From Prosthecobacter fusiformis (GTDB lineage: Bacteria > Verrucomicrobiota > Verrucomicrobiia > Verrucomicrobiales > Verrucomicrobiaceae), in assembly GCF_004364345.1 (NCBI RefSeq), contig NZ_SOCA01000008.1, forward strand, positions 1 through 64,000: a DNA stretch of 64,000 bases, given 5' to 3'. Shown here one piece after another: positions 25,476-33,644 of the stretch; positions within the stretch are counted from its first letter, which is position 1, and each line of letters opens with the position of its first letter. The translations under genes and the position numbers were made by a program. The notes beneath the pieces were generated by a model. The model ran no database searches. It was not told the DNA's origin and saw nothing but the letters and a program-made list of their open reading frames with translations.

Positions 25476-26237
25476 ATGCTCACCAAGCGCATCATTCCCT
25501 GTCTCGACGTCAAAGAAGGCCGTGTGGTCAAAGGCACCCAGTTTCTGCAACTGCGGGATGCCGGAGACCCTGTGGAATGCGCCAAAGTTTACAACGCCCA
25601 GGGTGCCGATGAACTCGTCTTCCTCGACATCACCGCCAGCCACGAAGAGCGCAAGACCATGGTGGATGTCGTCGCCCGTACCGCCGAATCCTGTTTCATG
25701 CCCCTCACCGTCGGGGGTGGCATCCGTACCGTCGCCGACATGCGGGAAATGCTCCTCGCCGGGGCAGACAAAGTCGGCATCAACACCGCCGCCGTCAAAA
25801 CCCCGGAAGTCATCGACGCCGCTGCTGAAGCTTTCGGCTGCCAGTGCCTCGTCGTCGCCATTGATGCCAAGCGCAACGAGCGCGGCTCCTGGACCGTTTA
25901 CACCCACGGCGGCCGTTATCCCACAGAGTTGGATGCCGTCGAATGGGCCGCCGAAGTCTGCCGCCGCGGTGCCGGGGAAATCCTCCTCACCAGCATGGAC
26001 TCCGATGGTACCAAAGCCGGTTACGACATCGCCCTCACCCGCGCCGTTAGCGAGGCCGTCACCATCCCCGTCATCGCCAGCGGCGGTGCCGGAAATATCC
26101 AGCACATGGCCGATGTCCTTAGCGCTGGCAAAGCCGATGCCGTCCTCGCCGCCAGCATCTTCCACTTCGGCGAATACACCGTCCGCGACGTCAAAAAATA
26201 CCTCGGCGACCAAGGCGTCCCCGTCCGCTTGGTCTAA
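25476..26237 (+). CDS. hisF: Imidazole glycerol phosphate synthase, cyclase subunit HisF
   Basis: 253 residues from the ATG at 25476 ([20 protein letters not shown]). A TIM barrel that, with HisH, makes imidazole glycerol phosphate and AICAR in histidine synthesis. The catalytic Asp pair is D11 in 'CLDV' and the Asp of 'VVAIDAKR'. 'VGGGIRTV', '[15 protein letters not shown]' and 'VIASGGAGN' are typical phosphate-binding loops. No other his gene is adjacent. A longer reading from 25392 lacks support. Confidence 0.97.
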   Translation: MLTKRIIPCLDVKEGRVVKGTQFLQLRDAGDPVECAKVYNAQGADELVFLDITASHEERKTMVDVVARTAESCFMPLTVGGGIRTVADMREMLLAGADKVGINTAAVKTPEVIDAAAEAFGCQCLVVAIDAKRNERGSWTVYTHGGRYPTELDAVEWAAEVCRRGAGEILLTSMDSDGTKAGYDIALTRAVSEAVTIPVIASGGAGNIQHMADVLSAGKADAVLAASIFHFGEYTVRDVKKYLGDQGVPVRLV

Positions 26238-26281
26238 AAATCCCGGGGCCCCGTTCTGCCGTTCTGTGCCGTTCTGTAGTC

Positions 26282-26535
26282 CCGGCTTCAGCCGGTCCCC
26301 TCCAAGGAGTAGGGGCGTCTCGCCTCTACAATGAGGCCCGGAGGGCCTCAGTCCGCCCGGTCTTAATCAACAAAAAAGCAACTATCCCCGCAGAGCAAAG
26401 CGAGGTGCCCCAGTCGGGGCGAGACGCCCCAACCCCTTGGGTTGGGCGGCGGGCATTGTACAAGGAGTGCGGGGCAACGCTGAAGCAAGGAGTAGGGGCG
26501 TCTCGCCCCTACAATGAGGCCAGGAGGCCTCACCC
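26282..26535. repeat. REP-like palindromic repeat cluster
   Basis: Two direct copies, 26303-26350 and 26486-26532, share about 44 of 47-48 positions. Each contains the palindrome GTAGGGGCG-TCT-CGCCCCTAC (with one mismatch in the left copy) followed by a GAGGCC..GGCCTC palindrome. A related inverted piece (GGGGCGAGACGCCCC) lies at about 26417-26431, and a short hairpin (CCGGCTTCAGCCGG) at 26282-26295. The cluster fills the 316-bp gap between convergent hisF and the peptidase gene. No gene is present. Confidence 0.8.
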
Positions 26536-26553
26536 CCTAGCCACACTCCCGCA

Positions 26554-28161
26554 TCACTTCCCCGAAGCCATCCGCACAAACTTCGCCAGGTCCTCCTTCT
26601 GCTTCTTCAGGTCCGGCAGGTTCAGGTACATCATGTGCCCCGACGTATAGTCATCCTCCGTGACGTTCTTCATCAGCTCCGGATGAATGTTCAGGTGTGA
26701 AAAGGTATAACGAGAAGCATAGTACGGCGTCGCCATGTCATAAAAACCGCTGGAGACATGCACCTTCAAAAACGGGTTCGAGGTCATGCTCTCCGCCAGC
26801 GTTTCAGAAACATTGGTAAACTCGTTTTCCGCATCCCAATTCCATTTTCCTGGGCTTGTCAGGATGTTATAAGGCTGGTCATCCTCAAACTTCAGATCGT
26901 TACGCACGTAATGATTAAAGGTGGAAGTAAACGCACTGAAAACAGCATCCGCACTCGGATCACGCTCAGCGGAGTTGTTCACCGCATCGCGCATGTAGCT
27001 CGTATATCGGCTGTCAAACCGGCCCACCACCAGACGTTGATCTCGCAGCAACTCCGCACTGAAGCGGTTCAGGGAAACCCGCAGGTCGGACGCATCCACA
27101 TAGCTCTCCTTCAGCCCCGTCAGCCGCGCCATTTGCTTCACCACCTGCACCCGCTGGGCCGCAGGCAGCGCCGCCCCCATGAGCAGCGCCTGATTATAGT
27201 CCCCGCTCGCAAAGGCCTCCACCTCCTTCAGCACCTCCGCCAGCGGCTTGCCCTGCAGATCCGCAGGCAGCTTTTGGTGATACCACGCCGTCGCCGTAAA
27301 GCTGGGCAGGTACAAAACAAACGGCAGATCATTCCCGTCCGCCCCCCAGATGGTCTGAAAGTTCAGCACCGTGGAGACCAGCATGATCCCATTTAGATTC
27401 ATCTTATGCGTCCGCAGCAGCTCCCCGCTCAGCGCCGCCGCCCGCGTCGTCCCATAGCTCTCGCCGATCAAAAACTTCGGCGACAACCACCGCGATTGCT
27501 TGGTCACATACAGGCGGATGAATTCGCCGATGCTCTTCGCATCCTCATTCACCCCATAAAAATTCTTCGCCTCCTCCGGCTTGCTCGCCCGGCTGTAGCC
27601 CGTCCCCACCGGATCAATAAAAACCAGGTCCGTTTCATCCAGCAGAGAGAACTCATTCTCCACCAGCTCATACGGCGGCGGCACCGCAAAGCCATCATCC
27701 CGCAGCTTCACCCGCTTCGGCCCCAGCAGCCCCAGGTGCATCCACACCGATGACGACCCCGGCCCACCATTGAAGGAAAACGTCAGCGGCCGCTTCGCCA
27801 GATCCGGCACCCCCTTCTTTGCATAGGCCACATAAAAAATGTCCGCCGTCACCTTCCCCGTCCCGTCCTTCAGGCTCAGCATCCCCGCCGTCGCCGTATA
27901 GTCCACCTTCTGGCCATTGATCACCAGACTGTGCTCCGTCACCTTATTCTTGTCCGCCGCATCCTTGCCCGGCTTCTCATCCTTCTTCTCATCGCCCTTC
28001 GCTTTCTCATCCTTCCCAGCCGCATCCCCCTTTTCCGCCGCATCCTTGGGCACCTCAGGTTTAGCCTCCCCCTCACCCCCACCCGGCGCTTGAGCCAGAG
28101 CCAGGGACGAAGTCACCGCAAACAATGAAAGGAACCGCAAAAAGGAGGTTGGAGGAAACAT
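26554..28161 (-). CDS. Secreted serine carboxypeptidase-like protein (peptidase S10)
   Basis: 535 residues from the ATG at 28161. A signal peptide (FLRFLSLFAVTSSLALAQ) is followed by a Lys/Asp/Glu/Pro-rich low-complexity linker of about 45 residues. The catalytic domain has 'FSFNGGPGSSSVWMHLGLLGP', nucleophile S235 in 'IGESYGTTRAAALSG', an Asp in 'YDMATPYYAS' and a His in 'YTSGHMMYL', the S10 triad order. S10 enzymes remove C-terminal residues at low pH. The charged linker may tether the domain in the periplasm, which is inference. Confidence 0.88.
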   Translation of the reverse strand: MFPPTSFLRFLSLFAVTSSLALAQAPGGGEGEAKPEVPKDAAEKGDAAGKDEKAKGDEKKDEKPGKDAADKNKVTEHSLVINGQKVDYTATAGMLSLKDGTGKVTADIFYVAYAKKGVPDLAKRPLTFSFNGGPGSSSVWMHLGLLGPKRVKLRDDGFAVPPPYELVENEFSLLDETDLVFIDPVGTGYSRASKPEEAKNFYGVNEDAKSIGEFIRLYVTKQSRWLSPKFLIGESYGTTRAAALSGELLRTHKMNLNGIMLVSTVLNFQTIWGADGNDLPFVLYLPSFTATAWYHQKLPADLQGKPLAEVLKEVEAFASGDYNQALLMGAALPAAQRVQVVKQMARLTGLKESYVDASDLRVSLNRFSAELLRDQRLVVGRFDSRYTSYMRDAVNNSAERDPSADAVFSAFTSTFNHYVRNDLKFEDDQPYNILTSPGKWNWDAENEFTNVSETLAESMTSNPFLKVHVSSGFYDMATPYYASRYTFSHLNIHPELMKNVTEDDYTSGHMMYLNLPDLKKQKEDLAKFVRMASGK

Positions 28162-28270
28162 AGCACCACCATAAACGGAAAACCCGCCCCGCATCTTTTG
28201 AATCCATCATTTCCTGAAAAAAGAACTGGCAAACCCTCCACAAGCAGCTTAACTCCTCGTCCACCCAATC

Positions 28271-28345
28271 GCGCGGTTAGCTCAGTGGTAGAGCATTGCC
28301 TTCACACGGCAAGGGTCGCAGGTTCGAACCCTGCACCGCGCACCA
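28271..28345 (+). tRNA. tRNA-Val (anticodon CAC)
   Basis: A full cloverleaf: acceptor GCGCGGT with ACCGCGC, D loop 'AGCTCAGTGGTAGAGC', anticodon loop TTCACAC on a TTGCC/GGCAA stem, and T arm 'GCAGGTTCGAACCCTGC'. The discriminator is A28342, and CCA is encoded at 28343-28345. It marks the left end of an accessory-looking segment. Confidence 0.97.
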
Positions 28346-28390
28346 TCCTCCTTCGCCACGTTGCGATATTTTGAGGTAACAGTTGATTTT

Positions 28391-28639
28391 TTAATTCAAT
28401 GGATAGTGAACACCATCCGTCGGTACAATTGGGTATTCAGGGTGACCGTCTCTAACATCCTCCCAATCCCAACCGTCAATAACGGTGCTTCCTTTACATT
28501 GAGGATATGGGCACATTTGAAAGCCATCTTCATCCCGATACTGTCCCCGATTATACGTTCGTTCGCAATGGAGGCACCATAGGAAGTCCGAGCGCCGCTC
28601 TTCAATAAATGCTTTGTCTCGATGATAAATTTTGTTCAT
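28391..28639 (-). CDS. Small zinc-ribbon-like protein, unknown
   Basis: 82 residues with two Cys pairs, 'CLHC' and 'CPYPQC', spaced as a zinc ribbon. A conserved-looking acidic/aromatic tail follows ('GWDWEDVRDGHPEYPIVP'). It probably binds one zinc ion; its role is unknown. It begins the AT-richer stretch right after tRNA-Val and is on the opposite strand to the tRNA. Confidence 0.75.
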   Translation of the reverse strand: MNKIYHRDKAFIEERRSDFLWCLHCERTYNRGQYRDEDGFQMCPYPQCKGSTVIDGWDWEDVRDGHPEYPIVPTDGVHYPLN

Positions 28640-28910
28640 GACTTTCCTCCATGTGTTGTTGACAACTGAGAAAGAACATACTCATTCGAACACGTCAAAC
28701 AAAAATTCGATTGTAAGAATTTCAAGCATACAATGAGGTCTGTAGAATGCTAGAGGCCCGGCCTCGTTAGCATTCGAAACGACAATGTCCCATGAAAACC
28801 ATGGGGCATCGAGGCGGGCAGGCGCTACGCTTGGCAAGTCCCGGTATCCCCTCAGGCCCGGGAGGGCTAATTCTTCTTAGCCTGTGAAGGGAACCGTCTT
28901 GTTCTGCTGG
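28640..28910. other. Gene-free gap with hairpins
   Basis: A near-perfect palindrome at 28745-28775 (GAATGCTA GAGGCC-C-GGCCTC GT TAGCATTC, with only the GT bulge unpaired) and a smaller hairpin CCCATG-AAAAC-CATGGG at 28789-28805. Both lie past the 3' end of the TIR gene. Neither is followed by a T-run, so they are not clear terminators. They could be an attachment or mobile-element end. Confidence 0.5.
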
Positions 28911-29609
28911 TTAAACCGGGATGGCAACAAGCTCGGCTATTTTTTCAGCAACCATTGCCAGTGAATCTTCTGCAGTATCCAATCCGGTTCTGGAAGCAAG
29001 CAAGGGACTAACGTTGCGAAGAGCTGCATACGTAGTGTTGTGCACGATTGGAACAAGGTTGTTACCTGCCAGGAGTGCAGATAGTTCTTTGTCGGCAACG
29101 CTCTCTTGAGGCAGTCGGGCTAGCAGTGCCGGGGTCACAAGCACAAGGCCGATTCGTGAATTTGCTAAGCCCTTGTCGATAGCGCGCATCATCGGAACTC
29201 CGAGGCCGAGATCCTTCTCGCTGAACCAAACTTTGACCCCAGCCGCCACGAGCAACTCGTGCAGTTCTTTGGCTACCCCCTGTCGGTCGCCCCACGCGTG
29301 GCATAGGAAAACGTCACGAAGATCAGATTGTTCAACTGCGCGCCTCTCAACGGTTTTGCGGATTGGCTCGAGTGATTGCACTTGGGCAGTCGTATATGAC
29401 ACGGAGGAGCCTGCTCTTGACCATCGCGGTTTTGCCCTACCTCCTGACCCACCGCCACTGCTCGTTGGTGGGGAGTAGGGAGCGTAGGAGGAGGACGCGT
29501 ATGACGAGCCGTAACCACCGTAGCTTCTGTTGCGGCCACGGCATGCAGGGCAGGCCTCTGCAGCGCTCGATAAGCGATGCCCATTTACTGGTGCTGTGCA
29601 TCTAGACAT
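28911..29609 (-). CDS. TIR-domain protein with N-terminal Cys/His motif
   Basis: 232 residues. Residues 4-23 hold C4, H11, C20 and C23 (C-x6-H-x8-C-x2-C), a likely zinc site. Residues 27-75 are a Tyr/Ser/Gly-rich, probably unstructured linker. The TIR domain follows from about 99: 'DVFLCHAWGDR', 'VKVWFSEKDLGLG' with E131 at the catalytic Glu position of TIR NADases, 'AIDKGLANSRIGLVLVTPALL' and 'KELSALL'. Bacterial TIR proteins cleave NAD+ or make cyclic ADP-ribose signals in antiphage defence. Function here is inferred from the family. It has no obvious operon partner and lies in AT-richer DNA near a tRNA. Confidence 0.88.
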   Translation of the reverse strand: MSRCTAPVNGHRLSSAAEACPACRGRNRSYGGYGSSYASSSYAPYSPPTSSGGGSGGRAKPRWSRAGSSVSYTTAQVQSLEPIRKTVERRAVEQSDLRDVFLCHAWGDRQGVAKELHELLVAAGVKVWFSEKDLGLGVPMMRAIDKGLANSRIGLVLVTPALLARLPQESVADKELSALLAGNNLVPIVHNTTYAALRNVSPLLASRTGLDTAEDSLAMVAEKIAELVAIPV

Positions 29610-29834
29610 ATGATTCTTAGTAGCGACAATTATTCATTACCTCAAGTGCTAAAATTAATTTTTATATATCGGAATCACACGAATTTTAAAAAAACAATAA
29701 ATCATCACATTAACAACAATCGCTGATCGTTCAACGCGCGATGGCAAGACCGCCCTGAAATTCCCCAACAATGCGATCCTGGAGCCGCCACCTAACAATC
29801 TATTGTTCCACATATAACAAAGTTACGATTATTG
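29610..29834. other. AT-rich intergenic gap upstream of the TIR gene
   Basis: About 225 bp of clearly A/T-rich DNA, including runs such as TTTTTATATA and a poly-A stretch near 29690. It contrasts with the GC-rich coding DNA on either side. It must hold the TIR gene promoter. I see no gene or repeat. Confidence 0.5.
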
Positions 29835-29920
29835 TTATCCCTGGCGTGACTGCTCCAAAAAAGAAGAAGATGGCCGATCTAATCGCTTCACGGCCCGCAC
29901 AAATAAATCAGCATCACACA

Positions 29921-30304
29921 TCATGCGCACCCGGTCATTGTTCCTTGGTTTCCAACGTTTGGGGAGCTTGCGAATATCTTTCCGAAGGAGATTGACCGAG
30001 AAAGTATGGTTCCTCCATGGATCCATAGGAACAACCTCCCGCCGTCCAGCTCGATGGCCTCCTTGTCTTGATACATCCAGAAGAGACGAGGGCTTCTCAG
30101 CTCTCCATGACGATCCAACTTTGAGTCCGAGCCATGTTTTACAGATTTCAATGTTTCCCAGAATAGACGTCCTCCAACGCGCCAGTACTGCTCATTTTCA
30201 GCCTTCAAGAATCGCTTCCAGCGACTGCTTTCGACATCCTTTTGCACCTTCTTGCGAGCGATGCGCCGGAGCTGGTTGGCGGTCCTTTTGTCCAGTTCTT
30301 CCAT
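29921..30304 (-). CDS. Small basic protein after the Fic gene; possibly frameshifted
   Basis: 127 residues from the ATG at 30304, which follows the Fic stop (30307-30309) by 2 nt, so it is translated right behind Fic. It opens with a basic helix (TANQLRRIARKKVQKD) and continues 'WKRFLKAENEQYWRVGGRLFWETL'. I do not recognise a family. After 'GGRLFLWIHGG' the sequence loses its charged/aromatic character, while another frame (29835 to about 30026) continues with 'FSVNLLRKDIRKLPKRWKPR' and 'MMCDADLFVRAVKRL'. A one-base shift near 30010-30030 may have split one gene of about 155 codons. Confidence 0.55.
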   Translation of the reverse strand: MEELDKRTANQLRRIARKKVQKDVESSRWKRFLKAENEQYWRVGGRLFWETLKSVKHGSDSKLDRHGELRSPRLFWMYQDKEAIELDGGRLFLWIHGGTILSRSISFGKIFASSPNVGNQGTMTGCA

Positions 30305-30306
30305 TT

Positions 30307-31413
30307 CTAGCTCCACTTCGCCAAACCATACGAAGTGTTGCGTCCCCCGCCTTCATTTTTGACCAGCACACCGCGATCAACCAGGATGCGGATATCGCGG
30401 AGGGCGGTGTCTTCGGAGCACTTGGCCATCTTGGCGTATTTGGAGGAGGTCAGTTTGCCTTCAAAGCCCATGAGCACCTTGTTCAGCACCTTTTGCTGGC
30501 GCTCATTCACGGGGCCTTGATTCACCATATGCCAGATCTTGGCTCTCCACAGCACGCCGGAGATGGTTTCTTCGGCCTGTTCGAGGGCGCGGGTGAGGCA
30601 CGCCAGGAACCATTGCAGCCATGGCGTAATGTCCAGATCGCTGCGCTGACTGCGCTCAAGTTGGAGGTAGTAGTCTTTGCGTTCCACCTCGATCTGGTCT
30701 GACATGCTGTAGAACCTCTCTGGCGTGCCGTCGGCTCTTGCCAGGGCCATATCCGCAATCGCCCGCGCGATGCGGCCGTTGCCATCTTCAAAAGGGTGGA
30801 TGGTCACAAACCAGAAATGAGCCACACCTGCCTTGAGGATGGAATCCACCCCGTCCTGTGCCTCGAACCACTCCAGAAAAGCCGCCATTTCATCATCCAG
30901 CCGCTCCGCCGGTGGGGCGACAAAGTGAACCGTTTCACGACCAAGGGGGCCAGACACCACCTGCATGGCCCCCGCCTCGGGTGGACGCCAGGCTCCCACC
31001 GTAATGCGGCTCAGGCCACTATAGCCCGCAGGAAACAAGGCAGCATGCCAGCCGAACAACCGCCCGGGCGTCAGCGGCTGCGCAAAATTTTGGGTGGCAT
31101 CCAGCATCATCTCCACAATGCCTTCCACATTCCGGTTCACCGCTTCTGTCCCGGCATAGTCCAAGCCGAGCCGACGGGCTATGGATGACCGCACTTCTTG
31201 GGCGTCCAGCTTTTCACCTTCAATCGCACAGGATTTGACCACATCTGCCGTCAGGGTGGAAAGAGTGGCTTCTGAGCGAAAAGAAAAGCCAAGATCCTTC
31301 ATGCGCCCCTGCAAATGCCCTTGGCGCTGCCTGATCCCCGCGACCTGAGGCCACAGCTTATCCTTGTCCCACTTTAAGTGAGGCCAGTTTCTCAGTTCGT
31401 GAATGTACTCCAT
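30307..31413 (-). CDS. Fic-domain AMP-transferase, self-inhibited (class II), with winged helix
   Basis: 368 residues. The N-terminus resembles DUF4172, and the Fic core has the complete active-site motif HPFEDGNGRIAR at 206-217. An inhibitory helix before it reads S-x-x-x-E-G at 61-66 ('SCAIEG'), the class II auto-inhibition motif that blocks ATP binding. The C-terminus ('YAKMAKCSEDTALRDIRILVDRGVLVKN') is a winged helix for DNA binding. Fic enzymes move AMP onto Tyr, Ser or Thr of target proteins. The winged helix and the operator-like array in its promoter suggest self-regulation. It is followed at once by a small gene at 30304. Confidence 0.93.
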   Translation of the reverse strand: MEYIHELRNWPHLKWDKDKLWPQVAGIRQRQGHLQGRMKDLGFSFRSEATLSTLTADVVKSCAIEGEKLDAQEVRSSIARRLGLDYAGTEAVNRNVEGIVEMMLDATQNFAQPLTPGRLFGWHAALFPAGYSGLSRITVGAWRPPEAGAMQVVSGPLGRETVHFVAPPAERLDDEMAAFLEWFEAQDGVDSILKAGVAHFWFVTIHPFEDGNGRIARAIADMALARADGTPERFYSMSDQIEVERKDYYLQLERSQRSDLDITPWLQWFLACLTRALEQAEETISGVLWRAKIWHMVNQGPVNERQQKVLNKVLMGFEGKLTSSKYAKMAKCSEDTALRDIRILVDRGVLVKNEGGGRNTSYGLAKWS

Positions 31414-31438
31414 AATCTCCGCTTCCTGTGCGGAGATT
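31414..31438 (-). promoter_or_regulatory. Hairpin carrying the Fic ribosome site in its loop
   Basis: Directly before the ATG at 31413, the minus strand reads AATCTCCGC-ACAGGAA-GCGGAGATT: a perfect 9-bp stem with AGGA in the 7-nt loop. Since the stem touches the start codon, folding should limit translation. The geometry is seen in sequence; the effect is inferred. Confidence 0.55.
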
Positions 31439-31506
31439 GTATCCGTATTCCCCGCAAATGCAATATTCCCCGCATCCGATGCGGCGAATAATCCATTTAT
31501 CCCCGC
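31436..31506 (-). promoter_or_regulatory. Fic gene promoter with repeated operator-like sites
   Basis: On the minus strand a -35 TTGCAT (31463-31458) and a -10 TACAAT (31441-31436) are 16 bp apart. Overlapping them are copies of TATTCCCCGC (plus-strand reading) at 31446-31455 and 31464-31473, a variant TTATCCCCGC at 31497-31506, and an inverted near-copy GCGGCGAATA at 31481-31490. One site lies between -35 and -10. This is the layout of a repressor-controlled promoter. The Fic winged helix is a candidate ligand. Confidence 0.5.
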
Positions 31507-31540
31507 AAGCCCCCTTATACGCGATGGCGTATATTTTCAG
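31504..31540 (+). repeat. Direct repeat, left copy (flanks the GH115-like gene)
   Basis: The 21-bp core ACGCGATGGCGTATATTTTC-A (31519-31539) recurs at 33828-33848 as ACGCGAGGGCGTATATTTTC-A, with 20 of 21 identical. Similarity extends left through a GCAAGCCCCCT-like stretch. The left copy contains the palindrome ATACGC-GATG-GCGTAT. Confidence 0.6.
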
Positions 31541-31595
31541 ATCCGCCGGTCCAATAGTAGCCTCTCCACGTTGGGGGGAGCGCGAGATCAGCTCA

Positions 31596-33644
31596 TCAAT
31601 TTGATTTAACCTTTACGTTCCCCGAGACACGACGCTGAATCATCTGCAGCGTCTCTGGAAGTCCAAAAATTTTCTCCGCTGAATACCAGTCCTGAAGAGG
31701 GCCTGTGGCATCAAGCTCCTTCAGGATAGCTGCCATCCCGTCCCCATTGACCTGGGCTTTGCGCATCCACTGATCATAGGTGCTCTTACCATTTCTAGCC
31801 TTGTAAGCCTCTGCACATGCAGCGGTGCAGGCAGATGCTGCTGCCATGAAACGAGCCTGTGCTCTCAGGCTTTGATTGAAGAACTGCTGGCCTTGATCAC
31901 CCAAGTGCGGGGCAAGATCGTCGCAGCGACGGGCCACTTGTGCGAAGCGCTCGGCTGCTTGTTGATTGCATTGGATCACAGCCTCGACCTTAGAGGTGGT
32001 GTCGCAGTTTTCGGGCACGATGCGATAGTAACCGATGCCGCGATCACCCAGCAGTTCTGATTCCTGCGAAGTATGGAGGGTGGCTCGCATGAGATCCCGG
32101 GCAGCGCGGACGACGCGAAGATCATGGAAGATGTATTGACGAGGGAAGCCGGGAATATCGGGCTTTCGCTGCTGCCAGTAGGCGTTGAAGAAGTCTCGGT
32201 ACAGGACGTCAATTTGAGGTCCGTACTTGGCTCCCCAGTAGCCCTTGCAGAAGTCCGCCAGAAAACGGTCACTCGTGTAGCTGGCGAAGTCCCACATCAT
32301 ACTGGCATGGGCCGATAGACTGAGAGGGAACTCACGGATGTTCCCGGAATTGACGATGGAAAGTTGCAAATTGGGGCCGGATTCCAGCAGCATACGGTGG
32401 TTTTGCTCCATCTTCCACGGGCCTTCACCATCGGCGAGGTGAGAGCCGGTATTGGTGAACTGCACATTGAAGTAGTAGCCGAGCGGACGAGCGGAGGGAG
32501 CACGATAATTCCGAAGATCAGCAGCCGGAAAGTGGTCATGCCGCGCGGCGCTAAAGTTCCAGATGAGGCTGGGCAGCTCAGGTGGATGCAGCAAGCCCGC
32601 AGCCATATAGTCTGAGGCTTCATCGTAGATCACCGTGCGCATGAGTGGATGCTGCTCACCTGTGACACGCTGCAAGAGTGCGATCTGACGGTGCAGCACG
32701 TCCTGAAGGACCCTGGCACGCGCGGCATCATCCGGCGGTGCATCGGTGAAGCTTTTGTAAAAACCTTTGTCACCATCCCCACGCAGGCCGATCATCCAGA
32801 TCATTTCAACCTTCTCCTGTTGGGCGAGGCGGATGTGGTGCTCCCAAAACTGCTCAAGCTGCGGCATGTCAGCCAGGCGGAGCGGCGGTGTGCTGGCACG
32901 GCCCTGTTTTGTCCAAAACTTCGCCCAATCACGCAAGGAAGCGCCAAAAGGGGCGAGATGAGTCGTGGTCACGGCCAGCCCCCGATCACGCGGCACGCGC
33001 AGCTTTCGCAGCGAGTCGTCAGAGAACTCGCCGACATCCAGCAGATTGAGTTTGAGCCGCAGCATGGTTTCGAGAACGCGGTCCCAGTGGGTGGCGTAAT
33101 TGCGCTGAATCCATGGAGACAGTAGATCCGTGTCATTTGGAAACCAGCCACGCCAGCGAACCTGCGGGGATTGCCAAGTGAGTTTAGCGTCTTCTGGAAT
33201 TTCAATTTGGGACTTCGTCTTTGGCTTCCACTCAGCCCAAAACCACCAGGGTGGTATATCCAGGAAGCGCTCGCAGAAGCTGTAGATGGCGTAAATGGTG
33301 CCACGCATGTCAGTCCCCAGAAGCTGCACCTGTGAGCCTCGGCGAATGATCGCATGCGACTCGGGACCCGTAATACCCCCCTCAGTGACTGAGCTGGAAA
33401 TGACGATGGCCGGGCTGGCATTGTCAGGCAGCTTCCTCATCAACGGGGATGGAACCTTCAACACCCATTCCAGATCACGGCATAGGTCGTGGGCAGCCTT
33501 CTGAACTGGAAGAGGCTCTGATTCATCAACGATGACTGGAACGCCGGGAGGCAGACGAAGGGCTCCCGCTGTCAGACTTGTGTCGAGCATTCCTCCCCAA
33601 ATAAACAAATGCAGAACAACTTTTAGAAGTGGAGATCGAAGCAT
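31596..33644 (-). CDS. GH115-like glycoside hydrolase (alpha-glucuronidase type), short form
   Basis: 682 residues with an N-terminal signal ('VVLHLFIWGGMLDTSLTAGA'). GH115 landmarks: 'DMRGTIYAIYSFCERFLDIPPWWFWAEW', 'VRWRGWFPNDTDL', 'LNLLDVGEFSDDSL', and 'MIGLRGDGDKGF'. GH115 enzymes remove 4-O-methyl-glucuronic acid from xylan. Family members usually run to about 850-1000 residues and end in an extra beta domain; this one stops after the helical region, so that domain appears missing. Several motifs differ from the canonical form (for example FPND for the usual F-N-D-E), so substrate is uncertain. It is flanked by a direct repeat. Confidence 0.75.
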   Translation of the reverse strand: MLRSPLLKVVLHLFIWGGMLDTSLTAGALRLPPGVPVIVDESEPLPVQKAAHDLCRDLEWVLKVPSPLMRKLPDNASPAIVISSSVTEGGITGPESHAIIRRGSQVQLLGTDMRGTIYAIYSFCERFLDIPPWWFWAEWKPKTKSQIEIPEDAKLTWQSPQVRWRGWFPNDTDLLSPWIQRNYATHWDRVLETMLRLKLNLLDVGEFSDDSLRKLRVPRDRGLAVTTTHLAPFGASLRDWAKFWTKQGRASTPPLRLADMPQLEQFWEHHIRLAQQEKVEMIWMIGLRGDGDKGFYKSFTDAPPDDAARARVLQDVLHRQIALLQRVTGEQHPLMRTVIYDEASDYMAAGLLHPPELPSLIWNFSAARHDHFPAADLRNYRAPSARPLGYYFNVQFTNTGSHLADGEGPWKMEQNHRMLLESGPNLQLSIVNSGNIREFPLSLSAHASMMWDFASYTSDRFLADFCKGYWGAKYGPQIDVLYRDFFNAYWQQRKPDIPGFPRQYIFHDLRVVRAARDLMRATLHTSQESELLGDRGIGYYRIVPENCDTTSKVEAVIQCNQQAAERFAQVARRCDDLAPHLGDQGQQFFNQSLRAQARFMAAASACTAACAEAYKARNGKSTYDQWMRKAQVNGDGMAAILKELDATGPLQDWYSAEKIFGLPETLQMIQRRVSGNVKVKSN

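Noticed and set aside
29923-30702. 259-codon plus-strand frame across the Fic gene 3' end
   Set aside because: Antisense to the Fic catalytic and winged-helix regions, with no recognisable domain.
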